Shown here piece by piece: positions 47,706 through 57,868 of a DNA stretch of 64,000 bases. The notes under the pieces were generated by a model, which saw only the letters and a list, made by a program, of their open reading frames with translations, made no database searches and was not told the origin of the DNA. Origin of the DNA: Flavobacteriaceae bacterium. Its GTDB lineage: Bacteria > Bacteroidota > Bacteroidia > Flavobacteriales > Flavobacteriaceae. Both the position numbers and the translations under genes were made by a program. The stretch's first letter is position 1. Each line of letters opens with the position of its first letter. The DNA is taken from the NCBI GenBank assembly GCA_026709415.1, contig JAPOSZ010000014.1, forward strand, positions 62,001 to 126,000. The letters are read 5' to 3'.

Positions 47706-47712
47706 TGGCCGT

Positions 47713-48015
47713 ATGAAGTACGCCCCTTTTTATAAGCAACTGCTAAAAATTTACATTCAGAATTATTACTTATTACTGCCCATCAGTATCATTTTGATTT
47801 CTTGCCTTGGTGCTTTTGGGACACTCCTTCTATCGATGGAGGGGATGTCATTGATTAATGTTCTCCATTTATTACTAGTTGTTGTTTTGGCCATGATCTA
47901 TTTAGTAGGAGTCATTGGTCAACTACCTAGAAAGCAATCTTTTTTCTTTTTATACTGGGGCGTCATTGCTGAGTTGATTTTAGTAATCTATCACTTTTTC
48001 ACCTTTTCTGGATAG
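47713..48015 (+). CDS. small three-helix membrane protein upstream of ccsBA
   Basis: A 100-residue integral membrane protein with three hydrophobic segments (about 19-40, 46-67, 75-97) and no catalytic motif. It is 53 bases upstream of ccsBA on the same strand, probably co-transcribed. Family and function are not recognised. The context suggests an accessory role in cytochrome c assembly or respiration, but this is inference. Confidence 0.7.
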   Translation: MKYAPFYKQLLKIYIQNYYLLLPISIILISCLGAFGTLLLSMEGMSLINVLHLLLVVVLAMIYLVGVIGQLPRKQSFFFLYWGVIAELILVIYHFFTFSG

Positions 48016-48068
48016 GCAAATCAAATGCTGTATTGCCCCATTGGGTTTTGTAATGCCATTTTGATTTT

Positions 48069-51000
48069 ATGAGAACTTTAAAAGCTATTATATTTTCAAA
48101 TCGGTTGACTGCCATGTTGTTCATTGTCTTTGCAACCGCATTGGCCTTTGGAACATTTATCGAAAGTTGGTATTCAACCCAAACTGCCAAAATTTGGATT
48201 TATAATGCCAAGTGGTTTGAGGCTCTATTCTTATTGTTTATTATCAACTTTTCTGGAAATATTTTTAAATACCGATTGCTAAGAAAAGAAAAGTGGGCCG
48301 TTCTTTTACTGCACTTATCGTTTATCATCATCATTATTGGAGCTGGCGTTACTAGATATTTTGGCTATGAAGGTGTCATGCCTATTAGAGAAGGTCAAAC
48401 TGAAAATCAATTTTTATCTGAAAAAACCTTTTTAACCATTCATATTGATGGAGAACTTAATGGGGAACCACTTCGCAAAACTTTAGAAAATCAAGTCATG
48501 TTTTCCGAACACACCTCTAATTCATTGAGGTGGAAATCGAACTTCGGGGATCAAAAGTTCAAAATCGAATTATTGGATTATACCGAAGATGTGATGGAAG
48601 ATTTAGTTTTGGATAACAAAGGCCATCGTTTTTTAAAACTGGTTGAATCTTCTACAGGTCAGCGACACAATCATTTTATAAAAGAAGGGGAAGTGTTAAG
48701 CGCTCACCATTTGCTTTTTTCTTTTAATAAGATTCAAGAGGGAGCTATAAATATTCGTTTACAAGACGGACAATATTTTATCAACTCTCCTTTTCAGGGA
48801 ACTATTTTTAGGATGATGGATCAACAAAGAGATTCCATTAGAATAAATAAAGAAGTCCCCCTCGCCTTTCGATCGCTTTATCAGATCGGTGACTTTGCCT
48901 TTGTCTTTCCCGAACCGGCTTTAAGAGGTCACGTTCAATATGTCAAAAATCTTACCCAAGAAGGACTTCCTTCTGCACTTTCTATAGAAATTGAGACGGC
49001 TGGTGAATCTAAAACTGTTCAAATCATCGGTGGAAAAGGTTTTTCTGAAAATCCACAATTAGCTCAATTGGGGGGATTGGATTTTTATATCAATTATGGT
49101 TCAAAACTATTGACACTCCCTTTTTCTTTGAAATTGTATGATTTCATTGCCGAAAAATATCCCGGAACAGAAAAGAGCTATTCATCTTTTAAGAGTAAAG
49201 TACAAGTCATTGATCAAGAAAGTTTTGATTATGACATTTACATGAATCATGTTTTGGATCATCGTGGTTATCGTTTTTTCCAATCCTCTTTTGATCCTGA
49301 TGAAGGGGGGACTATTTTATCTGTTAATCACGATTGGTGGGGAACTTATATCACCTATACGGGATATATATTATTGTATATCAGTTTAATGGGGATCTTT
49401 TTTATTGGTCATACGAGATTTAAAAATCAATCCAAATTACTCAATAGCCTGATCAAAAAAAGAAACGCTTTATTGGTTATTATTTCATTGGGGGTTTCAT
49501 CTGCCATATCTGCTCAAGACACGATTCATCAAAGAATGGATTATGATTCATTGATTCAAACGAGCATATTTGATGAAAAGCCAGCGAGTGAATTTGGAAA
49601 ATTAGTCATCCAAGATTTTGGTGGTCGTATGAAGCCCGCTAATACATTTTCATCTGAATTATTACGTAAAGTCACCAAATCGGATACCTACAAGAACATG
49701 AATGCCGACCAAGTGATGCTTTCTATGATGTATAATCCATTACCATGGTATAACGTTCCGATGGTATCACTGAAAAGAGGTAACGATTCACTCAGAAAAT
49801 CAATTGGTCTACCGACCGATGTCAAAAGGGCTTCATTACTTGACTTTTTTGATTCACAGGGCGAGTATAAAATTGCCCAGCAATTAGAACAGGCCTATCG
49901 CCGAGCCACACCCAATCAATTTCAAAAGGATTTTATAGAAACCGATCGAAAAGTAAACCTTCTATACAGTGCTTTAGAGGGTCAGGTATATCGTATTTTT
50001 CCGATTCCAAATGATCAGAGCCAACGTTGGGTTTCTTATCCCGAATTATCCACCGTAAAATTTGAAACCAGAGATTCCATTTTTGTTAATAATATTTTGC
50101 CATTATACATGCAGGCCCTTAGAAGTGGAAAATCAACGGGGGATTATACCGAAGCCACAAGCTATTTGGATGGGATCAAAAACTTTCAAAAACGGTATGG
50201 AGCGGAAATCATCCCGACAAGACAAAAAATTGAACTTGAAATTTTATACAATCGCATCGATATTTTTAAAAACTTATATCGCTACTATATTTATTTCGGG
50301 ACCGTTCTATTCCTTTTATTAATCTTTCAAATTTTCAAATCCAATAGGGCTACAAAAACCATTATCAAAGTTTTTGTTGGTATCATCATCGGATTATTGG
50401 CTATACATACATTAGGTTTAGTGGCCAGATGGATCCTTTCTGGGCATGCCCCTTGGTCTGATGCTTATGAATCGATGATTTATGTGGCATGGGCTACTCA
50501 ACTATTTGGATTGCTATTTGGTAGAAAAAATGCTTTCGCCATCGCTGCTACTTCATTTGTGACGGGAATGATTTTGATGATTGCCCATTGGAATTGGATG
50601 GATCCGGCCATAGCCAATTTGGTTCCGGTCTTAAATAGCTACTGGCTGATGATACATGTGGCCATTATTGTTGCGTCGTATGGACCATTTTCACTCAGCA
50701 TGATTATCGGAGCAGTAGTGCTTTTATTAATGTTATATGGTGGTGGAAAGAAGAAACAAAAGGTAAAAGATCAAATCAAAGAACTCACCATCATCAATGA
50801 ACTTTCATTGACTGTGGGATTGGTGATGTTAACGATAGGGAATTTTTTAGGAGGTATGTGGGCTAATGAAAGTTGGGGTCGATATTGGGGGTGGGATCCC
50901 AAGGAAACTTGGGCTTTAATCAGTATCTTGATTTATGCTTTTGTAGTTCATATGCGCCTTGTTCCAACTTTGAAAGGGCCATGGCTCTTTAATTTGATGA

Positions 51001-51185
51001 GTGTTATGGCTTATGGAAGTATTTTGATGACCTATTTTGGCGTCAATTTTTATTTGGTTGGATTGCATTCATATGCTTCGGGGGATAAAATCATAACACC
51101 TGATTTTGTATATGTTGCCTTTTTTAGTGTAGCAACTCTAGGCCTTCTTTCTAAATGGCGTTCCAAAGCTCTATACAGCAATTAA
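48069..51185 (+). CDS. ccsBA: cytochrome c biogenesis protein, ResB-CcsA fusion
   Basis: A 1038-residue fused System II cytochrome c synthetase that brings haem across the membrane and ligates it to apocytochrome CXXCH. The N-terminal ResB/CcsB part has transmembrane helices at 14-30, 52-64 and 78-95, a large periplasmic domain, and a helix near 425. The C-terminal CcsA part carries the haem-handling WWD-type signature SWGRYWGWDPKETWALIS (Trp940-Asp943) among about eight helices. The fused form is usual in Bacteroidota. The 3' end lies close to the arginase gene start. Confidence 0.93.
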   Translation: MRTLKAIIFSNRLTAMLFIVFATALAFGTFIESWYSTQTAKIWIYNAKWFEALFLLFIINFSGNIFKYRLLRKEKWAVLLLHLSFIIIIIGAGVTRYFGYEGVMPIREGQTENQFLSEKTFLTIHIDGELNGEPLRKTLENQVMFSEHTSNSLRWKSNFGDQKFKIELLDYTEDVMEDLVLDNKGHRFLKLVESSTGQRHNHFIKEGEVLSAHHLLFSFNKIQEGAINIRLQDGQYFINSPFQGTIFRMMDQQRDSIRINKEVPLAFRSLYQIGDFAFVFPEPALRGHVQYVKNLTQEGLPSALSIEIETAGESKTVQIIGGKGFSENPQLAQLGGLDFYINYGSKLLTLPFSLKLYDFIAEKYPGTEKSYSSFKSKVQVIDQESFDYDIYMNHVLDHRGYRFFQSSFDPDEGGTILSVNHDWWGTYITYTGYILLYISLMGIFFIGHTRFKNQSKLLNSLIKKRNALLVIISLGVSSAISAQDTIHQRMDYDSLIQTSIFDEKPASEFGKLVIQDFGGRMKPANTFSSELLRKVTKSDTYKNMNADQVMLSMMYNPLPWYNVPMVSLKRGNDSLRKSIGLPTDVKRASLLDFFDSQGEYKIAQQLEQAYRRATPNQFQKDFIETDRKVNLLYSALEGQVYRIFPIPNDQSQRWVSYPELSTVKFETRDSIFVNNILPLYMQALRSGKSTGDYTEATSYLDGIKNFQKRYGAEIIPTRQKIELEILYNRIDIFKNLYRYYIYFGTVLFLLLIFQIFKSNRATKTIIKVFVGIIIGLLAIHTLGLVARWILSGHAPWSDAYESMIYVAWATQLFGLLFGRKNAFAIAATSFVTGMILMIAHWNWMDPAIANLVPVLNSYWLMIHVAIIVASYGPFSLSMIIGAVVLLLMLYGGGKKKQKVKDQIKELTIINELSLTVGLVMLTIGNFLGGMWANESWGRYWGWDPKETWALISILIYAFVVHMRLVPTLKGPWLFNLMSVMAYGSILMTYFGVNFYLVGLHSYASGDKIITPDFVYVAFFSVATLGLLSKWRSKALYSN

Positions 51186-51214
51186 AGGAGTATTATTCTC
51201 TACCTTATTCATCT

Positions 51215-52168
51215 ATGGAAAGTATGGTGATATTAAAAAATCGATCCGATATTGGTGGTGCTAATCGAGGTTCGGATATGGGTATCGATGCTCTTGAAGT
51301 GGCCGCTATCAATGCCGAAAATGATTTTTTTAATCGATTGCCTTATACCGAAATTGACACTCATAATGAAACTGTGTATAATAAGGTTCATAACACGTTT
51401 GCTAAAAGAATCGAGTTTGTCACTCAACAATGCCTCCGGGTAAAAATAGCGGTCGAAAACACGCTAAAAAACAATCAATTCCCATTGGTTTTATCTGGAG
51501 ACCATTCTTCGGCCATTGGAACCATTGCAGGTATAAAATCAGCCTATCCCAATAAAAATATTGGGGTCATTTGGATTGATGCTCATGGAGATTTACATAC
51601 GCCATGGAGTTCTCCTTCAGGCAATATTCATGGGATGGCCATGGCAGCGGCACTTGGATTAGAAAATAATAGGCATCCAAAAAATAGGGTTTCTAATCAA
51701 ACCATCAATTACTGGATGAAATTAAAGGGTTTGGGTGGTACTTCTCCAATGATCAACCCTAGAAATCTCATATATTTTGGTATTCGGTCTATTGAACCAG
51801 AAGAAAAACTTTTAATCGAGCAGGAAAAAATTGTTTGTTTTCCAGTTCATGAAGTTCGGTGTCGTTCGATTAAAGAATGTTTAAGAGAAGCAACCAATCA
51901 ACTATCATCTGTTGACTTCATTTATGTTTCTTTTGATGTTGATGCCTTGGATTCCGACTTGGTATCTGATGGAACGGGTACACCAGTTTCAAAAGGATTT
52001 GATGCTCAGGAGATGATTGATTTAATCAAAGGATTTTTCAAAACCAAAATGGTTATTGCGCTTGAAATTTGTGAAGTGAATCCATTATTGGATACGAAAG
52101 GAAATTCTATGGCTGATTCAACGTTTGAAATCATCAATCAGATTTTTCCTAAATCAGGCTGTTCCTAG
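51215..52168 (+). CDS. arginase
   Basis: A 317-residue ureohydrolase hydrolysing arginine to ornithine and urea. The binuclear manganese motifs are complete: GDHSSAIGT, WIDAHGDLHTPWSSPSGNIHGM (Asp-Ala-His-x-Asp) and SFDVDALDSD. The tail EVNPLLD is typical. The SPSGNIHGM loop fits arginase better than agmatinase or formimidoylglutamase. The frame is open to an ATG at 51155 that would overlap ccsBA by 31 bases; ATG 51215 gives the usual start before ILKNRSDIGGANRGS. Confidence 0.88.
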   Translation: MESMVILKNRSDIGGANRGSDMGIDALEVAAINAENDFFNRLPYTEIDTHNETVYNKVHNTFAKRIEFVTQQCLRVKIAVENTLKNNQFPLVLSGDHSSAIGTIAGIKSAYPNKNIGVIWIDAHGDLHTPWSSPSGNIHGMAMAAALGLENNRHPKNRVSNQTINYWMKLKGLGGTSPMINPRNLIYFGIRSIEPEEKLLIEQEKIVCFPVHEVRCRSIKECLREATNQLSSVDFIYVSFDVDALDSDLVSDGTGTPVSKGFDAQEMIDLIKGFFKTKMVIALEICEVNPLLDTKGNSMADSTFEIINQIFPKSGCS

Positions 52169-52502
52169 TTTGTTACTAGATTCAAAACGCTAGTAAAACC
52201 AGTTTACCATATTTACCCCCATAGTGAGATTAGAATTCAACGGTTAAGAGGAAATTTTGAATCATAGGTGTATTTCATTCATCTCACTTGATCTCTTGAA
52301 GGTTTTAGAAGGCTCCTATTTTGGGGGAATCCTTACACTTTCTAATCTATGCCATTTATCATCAGTGGCTATTTTATGGGTCATAGATGCGTTATCGAGG
52401 CAAAAGGGAAATCTTTAGAAGAGTTAGAATTCCAATGAATCAAACAATAAGACTAGGGTACCATGAAAAGCCATTGTAATCATTTTTCAATGAAATTAAA
52501 GA
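52169..52502. other. intergenic region with a solo IS-end-like sequence
   Basis: No gene. At 52313-52338 the minus strand reads TGTAAGGATTCCCCCAAAAT then AGGAG. This closely resembles the left end of the IS3-type relic at 56344-56368 and may mark a solo or eroded IS copy. Confidence 0.4.
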
Positions 52503-55500
52503 ATGGAACACATTAAAATCGAAGGGGAATCATTTTTCAAAATAGCCCATGCAGATTCTTTGAGGCCTTTTTTCATCAGTTTGGTGAGTGCTTCAAATCA
52601 TTGGGTGTTTCTATCCTCTAATGGAGGCATAACGGCCGGTCGAAGAGATAGTCACTTAGCCTTATTTCCATACGATACGGACGATAAAATCATCGAGTCA
52701 TCGGATCGGACTGGGAATAAAACCGTCATTAAAATCTCAAAATTCGGAAAGACTTTTTTATGGGAACCATTCAGTAAAAGCATTTATAATCCTTATCAAT
52801 GCACTACAAATCTTTTAAAAAATCGGTACGGCAATAAAATCATTTTCCAAGAAATCAATCACGATTTAAATCTCACTTTTGATTATCAATGGTCTGTCAG
52901 TGATGCGTATGGATTTGTAAAAACGACTCACTTAGTCAATGAATCTTCTGATAAAATAGATGTTTCCATTCTTGATGGAGTCCAAAATATCATGCCTTAT
53001 GGAGTCCCCTCAGATTTGCAAAAGGCTTCTTCCAATCTTGTGGATGCTTATAAAAAAAATGAAATCATTGAAGAAATTGGGCTGGGTATTTTTTCTTTGA
53101 GTGCCATCATTTCCGATAGGGCCGAACCCAGTGAAGCATTAAGAGCAACCTCTTGTTGGTCTGTTGGGTTAAATGATCCAAAATTTTTATTAAGCAATCT
53201 GCCAGTTTCGGATTTTCTCAATGATACACTAGTTGATACGCCAAGAGAAATTCGAGGAGAAAAGGGGGCTTATTTGGTTCATTCAAAGTTTTCTTTGAAT
53301 ACCAAAGAGCATAAACAATGGATGATTATCGCTGAAGTCGATCAAACCCACTCACACATTGCAGCGTTATCAAAATTTCTCAAAGAAAATCAAAATCTAA
53401 TGAAGGAAGTTGAAAATGACGTTGAATTGGGGACTCAAAAACTAATCCAATTAGTAGGCTCTGCGGATGGGTTGAATAGCACCAATGACCCATTCATTGA
53501 TGTAAGACATTATAACAATACCTTATTCAATATCATGAGAGGTGGCGTTATTGATAACAACTATCAATTTGAAAAAAGCGATGTCATTCAATACCTTAAA
53601 AAAGCAAATATCAGCGTTTATCAATCGGTTAAGGAGCAACTCAATGCATTGCCTTCGGTTTTTGATCATATGGTGTTGTATCGAATGACATCGGATCTAT
53701 TTCCAGAAGATTTTAAGCGTTTGATCATCGAATGTTTACCTCTCAAATTTTCACGTCGGCATGGTGATCCTTCAAGACCCTGGAATCGTTTTTCGATTAA
53801 TTTAAAAAGCTCCATCGATGGTTCAAAAATTTTGGATTACCAAGGAAACTGGAGAGATATTTTTCAAAATTGGGAAGCATTGGTTTTCTCTTATCCTCTT
53901 TTTATTGGTAGTATGATTTACAAATTCCTCAATGCCTCAACATTTGATGGATACAATCCCTATAGAGTCTCCAAATCAGGATTTGATTGGGAAGTCATTG
54001 AACCGGAGAATCCTTGGTCTTATATCGGTTATTGGGGTGACCATCAAATCATTTATTTATTGAAGTTTTTGGAGTTTAGTGAAGACTATTTTCCGGGAAA
54101 AATCGCATCAATACTCCACACCCATCATTTTGTATATGCCAATGTCCCCTACAGAATAAAAGATTATCAAGATATGGTAAAGGATTCTAAAAACACCATT
54201 GATTTTGACTTTGAATTAGATCGAGCCATTAGAAAAAAAAGAAAGCAAATGGGTTCTGATGGGGCATTACTTACCACTCCCCAAGGGGGCATCTATCGAG
54301 TGAATCTTTTTGAGAAAATACTAGCTACCTTGTTGGCGAAACTCTCCAATTTTATACCTGAGGGAGGTATTTGGCTCAATACACAAAGACCTGAATGGAA
54401 TGATGCCAATAATGCCCTTGTCGGAAATGGCGTTTCGATGGTGACTTTATACTATTTAAGACGATTTTTAGGCTTTTGGTTGGATGTCCTTCTAAAGTCT
54501 TCTGAGATCTCTTTTGAAATCTCAGAAAAACTGTTGGACTGTTTCGATAAAGTCTTTCAAACTTTTCAAGAATCCAAACAGTTTCTGACCTCGAGCTTTT
54601 CCAATGTGCAACGAAAACAAATGATGGATCAGTTGGGACAAGCTGCAAGTGATTATCGAAAGCAGATCTACTCCAAAGGATTCAGTGGTCTTAAAAAATC
54701 ACTTTCAAAAGATGAGTTCGTTGACTTTCTGAGACTTTCTTGCCAACTCATGGATCATAGCATTCAGTCTAACCAATTATCTAACGGGATGTATCATGCC
54801 TATAACTTGATTTCATTTCATGAAAATAAATCAGCCTTTCTATCTCGTTTGGATCTGATGCTAGAAGGACAAGTCGCCGCCATTAGCTCTGGAAAACTTG
54901 ATTCCAAAGAAGTCCTTCGGTTATTGGATAGTATGAAGAAAAGTGCTTTGTATCGTTCCAATCAAAACAGTTATTTACTGTATCCAGACAAAGAGCTTCC
55001 CCAGTTTATAGAAAAGAATGTCATTCCAAAAGAAGAGGTTCAACAATCCAAACTATTAAGAAAATTAATCGAGGATCAGAATTTACAGATTGTTTTAAAA
55101 GACATTGATGACAATTATCACTTCAATGCTGATTTTAGAAACGCCACTCATTTAGAAAAAGCACTTGATACGCTTGACTCTCATCGTTATGCCAAAGATT
55201 TAGCACAGGATCGAGAATGGGTATTGGATCTTTATGAAAAGATATTCAATCACCAAGCTTTTACTGGTCGATCAGGCACTTTTTTTGGTTATGAAGGATT
55301 GGGATCCATTTATTGGCATATGGTCTCTAAATTAAGGTTGGCCATATTGGAAACTTGTCAAGAGGCCGTCAATGAAAAGGCAAACAAAAGAGTCATCGCA
55401 CAATTAATGCACCACTATTGGGAAGTTGTCAAAGGAATTGGCGTGCATAAGTCCCCTCATTGGTATGGCGCATTTCCAACCGACCCCTATTCTCACACAC

Positions 55501-55913
55501 CAGCAGGAAAAGGTGCGCAGCAACCTGGCATGACGGGACAAGTCAAAGAAGATTGGATTTCCCGAATGGGAGAATTGGGTCTATCGGTGTCAGAGGGCAA
55601 AATTTCATTTCGTCCCATCATTCTTCAAAGGAGCGAATTTTTGACTCAGCCGAAAGTTTTTCAATACTACGATGTTAAAGGGAAACTTCGAAAAATCCCA
55701 CTCAATAAAAACGAATTGGCGTTTACTTATTGTCAAGTTCCCACTGTTTATAAAATTAGAAGCCATGAAAAAATCATCCTTATTGGTAAAAAAGGACATG
55801 TTGATCTGATTCATGGAAATACGTTGGACGCTGCAATGAGTTTGGATGTATTTCAGAGAAATGAAAAGGTTGTTCGAATCGAAGTAGAACTCAAACCGCA
55901 ACATTTAAGATGA
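52503..55913 (+). CDS. large GH94-like (alpha/alpha)6-barrel carbohydrate-active protein
   Basis: A 1136-residue cytoplasmic protein (no signal peptide). The N-terminal 300 residues are beta-rich (WVFLSSNGGITAGRRDS, TFLWEPFSKSIYNPY), like the super-sandwich domain of GH94 phosphorylases. The middle has helical-barrel features including WNDANNALVGNGVSMVTLYYL (Trp632 on), which resembles the WNDG...GES region of cellobiose/chitobiose phosphorylases. The C-terminal YGAFPTDPYSHTPAGKGAQQ and ISFRPIIL segments also fit glycan phosphorylases or hydrolases. Exact family and substrate are not assigned. It is alone between two IS relics, with the sugar transporter gene 4 kb downstream. Confidence 0.6.
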   Translation: MEHIKIEGESFFKIAHADSLRPFFISLVSASNHWVFLSSNGGITAGRRDSHLALFPYDTDDKIIESSDRTGNKTVIKISKFGKTFLWEPFSKSIYNPYQCTTNLLKNRYGNKIIFQEINHDLNLTFDYQWSVSDAYGFVKTTHLVNESSDKIDVSILDGVQNIMPYGVPSDLQKASSNLVDAYKKNEIIEEIGLGIFSLSAIISDRAEPSEALRATSCWSVGLNDPKFLLSNLPVSDFLNDTLVDTPREIRGEKGAYLVHSKFSLNTKEHKQWMIIAEVDQTHSHIAALSKFLKENQNLMKEVENDVELGTQKLIQLVGSADGLNSTNDPFIDVRHYNNTLFNIMRGGVIDNNYQFEKSDVIQYLKKANISVYQSVKEQLNALPSVFDHMVLYRMTSDLFPEDFKRLIIECLPLKFSRRHGDPSRPWNRFSINLKSSIDGSKILDYQGNWRDIFQNWEALVFSYPLFIGSMIYKFLNASTFDGYNPYRVSKSGFDWEVIEPENPWSYIGYWGDHQIIYLLKFLEFSEDYFPGKIASILHTHHFVYANVPYRIKDYQDMVKDSKNTIDFDFELDRAIRKKRKQMGSDGALLTTPQGGIYRVNLFEKILATLLAKLSNFIPEGGIWLNTQRPEWNDANNALVGNGVSMVTLYYLRRFLGFWLDVLLKSSEISFEISEKLLDCFDKVFQTFQESKQFLTSSFSNVQRKQMMDQLGQAASDYRKQIYSKGFSGLKKSLSKDEFVDFLRLSCQLMDHSIQSNQLSNGMYHAYNLISFHENKSAFLSRLDLMLEGQVAAISSGKLDSKEVLRLLDSMKKSALYRSNQNSYLLYPDKELPQFIEKNVIPKEEVQQSKLLRKLIEDQNLQIVLKDIDDNYHFNADFRNATHLEKALDTLDSHRYAKDLAQDREWVLDLYEKIFNHQAFTGRSGTFFGYEGLGSIYWHMVSKLRLAILETCQEAVNEKANKRVIAQLMHHYWEVVKGIGVHKSPHWYGAFPTDPYSHTPAGKGAQQPGMTGQVKEDWISRMGELGLSVSEGKISFRPIILQRSEFLTQPKVFQYYDVKGKLRKIPLNKNELAFTYCQVPTVYKIRSHEKIILIGKKGHVDLIHGNTLDAAMSLDVFQRNEKVVRIEVELKPQHLR

Positions 55914-56080
55914 TGAATCGTCGAGATAAAATATAATGCAGCTATTCAATCGTATTGTTTCAAAGTATTCATAAACTTTCACATACTGAACTATCTAATA
56001 ATTTTCTTTTCGACAACTCTATGATTCTTGACTTTGACAATCTCCCATCTCTTCTAAATCGTAAACACTTCTGATTTAGT

Positions 56081-56368
56081 TTAGTTTTTCATTGTTTTTT
56101 CGACTTGCTGGACCACCCCTTGTAAGGAATGGATAGTGAGATATCGAGCTCTCATCATGAACTTACAATGATAAAAAGTGGGGATTGCTAATGCTGTGCT
56201 CACGACGTGTCTTATTGACCATTTTGACCTCCTGTTAGAAAAATAAGATCTTGATAATCTGTGATTCTGAACATTGGCTTTTTTCATCTGTTCCATAGTT
56301 ACCATTCAATTGAGATATGTTCCAAAAGTATATCTTAGAATACTCCTATTTTCGGGGAACGTTACAAA
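56081..56368 (-). mobile_element. IS3-type element relic: left end plus decayed orfA
   Basis: On the minus strand a terminal-repeat-like TGTAACGTTCCCCGAAAATA (56349-56368) is followed by an ORF starting at 56305 (MVTMEQMKKANVQNHRLS). That opening resembles IS3-family OrfA proteins (VQNHRLS start). Similarity then shifts between frames (one frame gives EVKMVNKTRREHSIS, another LTRGGPASRKNNEKL), so the gene carries frameshifts. No orfB remains. Confidence 0.45.
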
Positions 56369-56444
56369 TTAGATTAAGTCGGTGGTTTAGGTGACTCTAT
56401 GACTAGCATAGACAAGCGTATCACAAAATAATATTCGTGAGTTT

Positions 56445-57695
56445 TTGAATACTGTTGATGAATTGTTGGAAAAAATTCAAATAGGAGAGGATTCTTCATT
56501 GGAGTTAAAAAATTTAATTTACAAAGGAGAGAAAGTAAACAATCCTCATCGAGATCGTATGGCAGATGAGATGGCAGCAATGGCAAATACCAATTCAGGC
56601 ATCTTTGTTTTAGGTATCGACGATACAACAAGAGGGATTGTTGGTATTCCTTTTGAAAAACTCAACCCAGTAACACGCTGGATTGAGGGTATTTGTAATG
56701 ATCTTATCAAGCCCAAACTATTCTGTTTGATAAATCAAATCCCTATCACAAATGGCGAGATTAACCAGTTTATTATTCGTATTGATATCCCTAAAAATTT
56801 ATTTGTTCACCTAAGTCCGGGTGGTTATTTTCATCGAATTGGTGGCTCCACGCAATAGTTGGATACTTATCTTTTAGATAGATTGTTACAGCAAAGAAGT
56901 CATACGGGGATCATGCATTTTGATCAACAACTTGTGGCCAACACTGATAAGCATTGTTTAGATAAAGACCTGTGGATAAAGTTTAAATCAAATACTTCTA
57001 CCAATGAAGATGAAACATTCTTATTAAAACTCAAACTAATTGTCAAAGATGAAGGCGGGAATTTATATCCGAGCGTAAGCGGAGTCTTAATGGCTTCAAA
57101 AGAGCCTCATGACTATATTCCGAATGCATACATACAAGCAGTTGCCTACCGAGCTAGGCAGCGTAATGCAGCCTATCAATTAGATGCTGAAGATATCCAA
57201 TGGCCATTAGATTCACAAGTAAAACAAGCGTATCAATTTGTCAAAAAGAACATGAGGGTTTATGGTATGAAGAATCCAGCAAGGGTAGATATTCCTCAAT
57301 ACGATATGCAAGCAGTTTTTGAAGCCCTGGTCAATGCAGTAGTTCACAGGGATTATTCTATTCATGGATCCAAAATTCGATTACATATGTTTTCTGATCG
57401 TTTTGAATTGTTTTCACCTGGTGGATTACCTAATACGATTTCAGTAGATACCCTTGAAATGAGACAAATAACAAGAAATGAATTACTCGCAAGTTTGATT
57501 TCTCGATGTCGTTTGCCCTCAGAACTAATCCAAAGTAACAGAAATTATTTAATCGATAAACGTGGAGAGGGTGTTCCTATCATCCTAGCAAATAGTAAAA
57601 AATTGTCAAAAAAAACACCAAAGTACCAATTGATTGATGAATCAGAACTGTTACTGACGATATATGCAGCGGAACCACCTAGTATAGAAGATTGA
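56445..57695 (+). pseudogene. AlbA_2 / RecG-like ATP-binding protein gene, interrupted by an in-frame TAG
   Basis: A Schlafen AlbA_2 DNA-binding domain (LEKIQIGEDSSLELKNLIY, ADEMAAMANTNSGIFVLGIDD) leads to SPGGYFHRIGGSTQ, then TAG at 56856-56858. Reading resumes in the same frame with LDTYLLDRLLQQRSH and the C-terminal HATPase_c_4 half (AVFEALVNAVVHRDYSIHGS, LFSPGGLPNTIS). Together about 416 codons would make a complete family member. No ATG precedes the N-terminal segment (an ATT stands where IREFL would begin), so both start and middle are damaged. Proteins of this type are putative regulators or defence-linked ATPases. It is a decayed accessory gene. Confidence 0.8.
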
Positions 57696-57727
57696 AAAAA
57701 TAACTTGGAATGTTGTAATCATTGACT

Positions 57728-57868
57728 ATGAAGGTTGTTACACATGAAGAATTGGTCAATAAGATAATTGGAGAGAGGGGTACTGTGGAAAGAGAAAACT
57801 ATGAAAAAGAATTGAAAACTGATATTTTATTTTATCAACTCAACGAATTGAAGAAAAAAGATAACTAA
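57728..57868 (+). pseudogene. N-terminal fragment of an XRE-family antitoxin gene
   Basis: 46 codons (MKVVTHEELVNKIIGERGTV, then ERENYEKELKTDILFYQLNE) match the N-terminus of HigA-like XRE antitoxins that precede the helix-turn-helix. After a TAA the expected HTH can be traced in shifted frames to about 58005 (LTQPEFVHHLELEKIGSQ, then WQGFSNPFNYKVFQPNRKL). Hence a decayed antitoxin; no toxin gene remains beside it. Confidence 0.55.

Noticed and set aside
56856..56858. TAG recoding (pyrrolysine or suppressor) in the AlbA_2 gene
   Set aside because: No ATG remains at the start, the gene sits among other pseudogenes, and TAG is used as a normal stop elsewhere (for example zapA). Simple decay is more likely.
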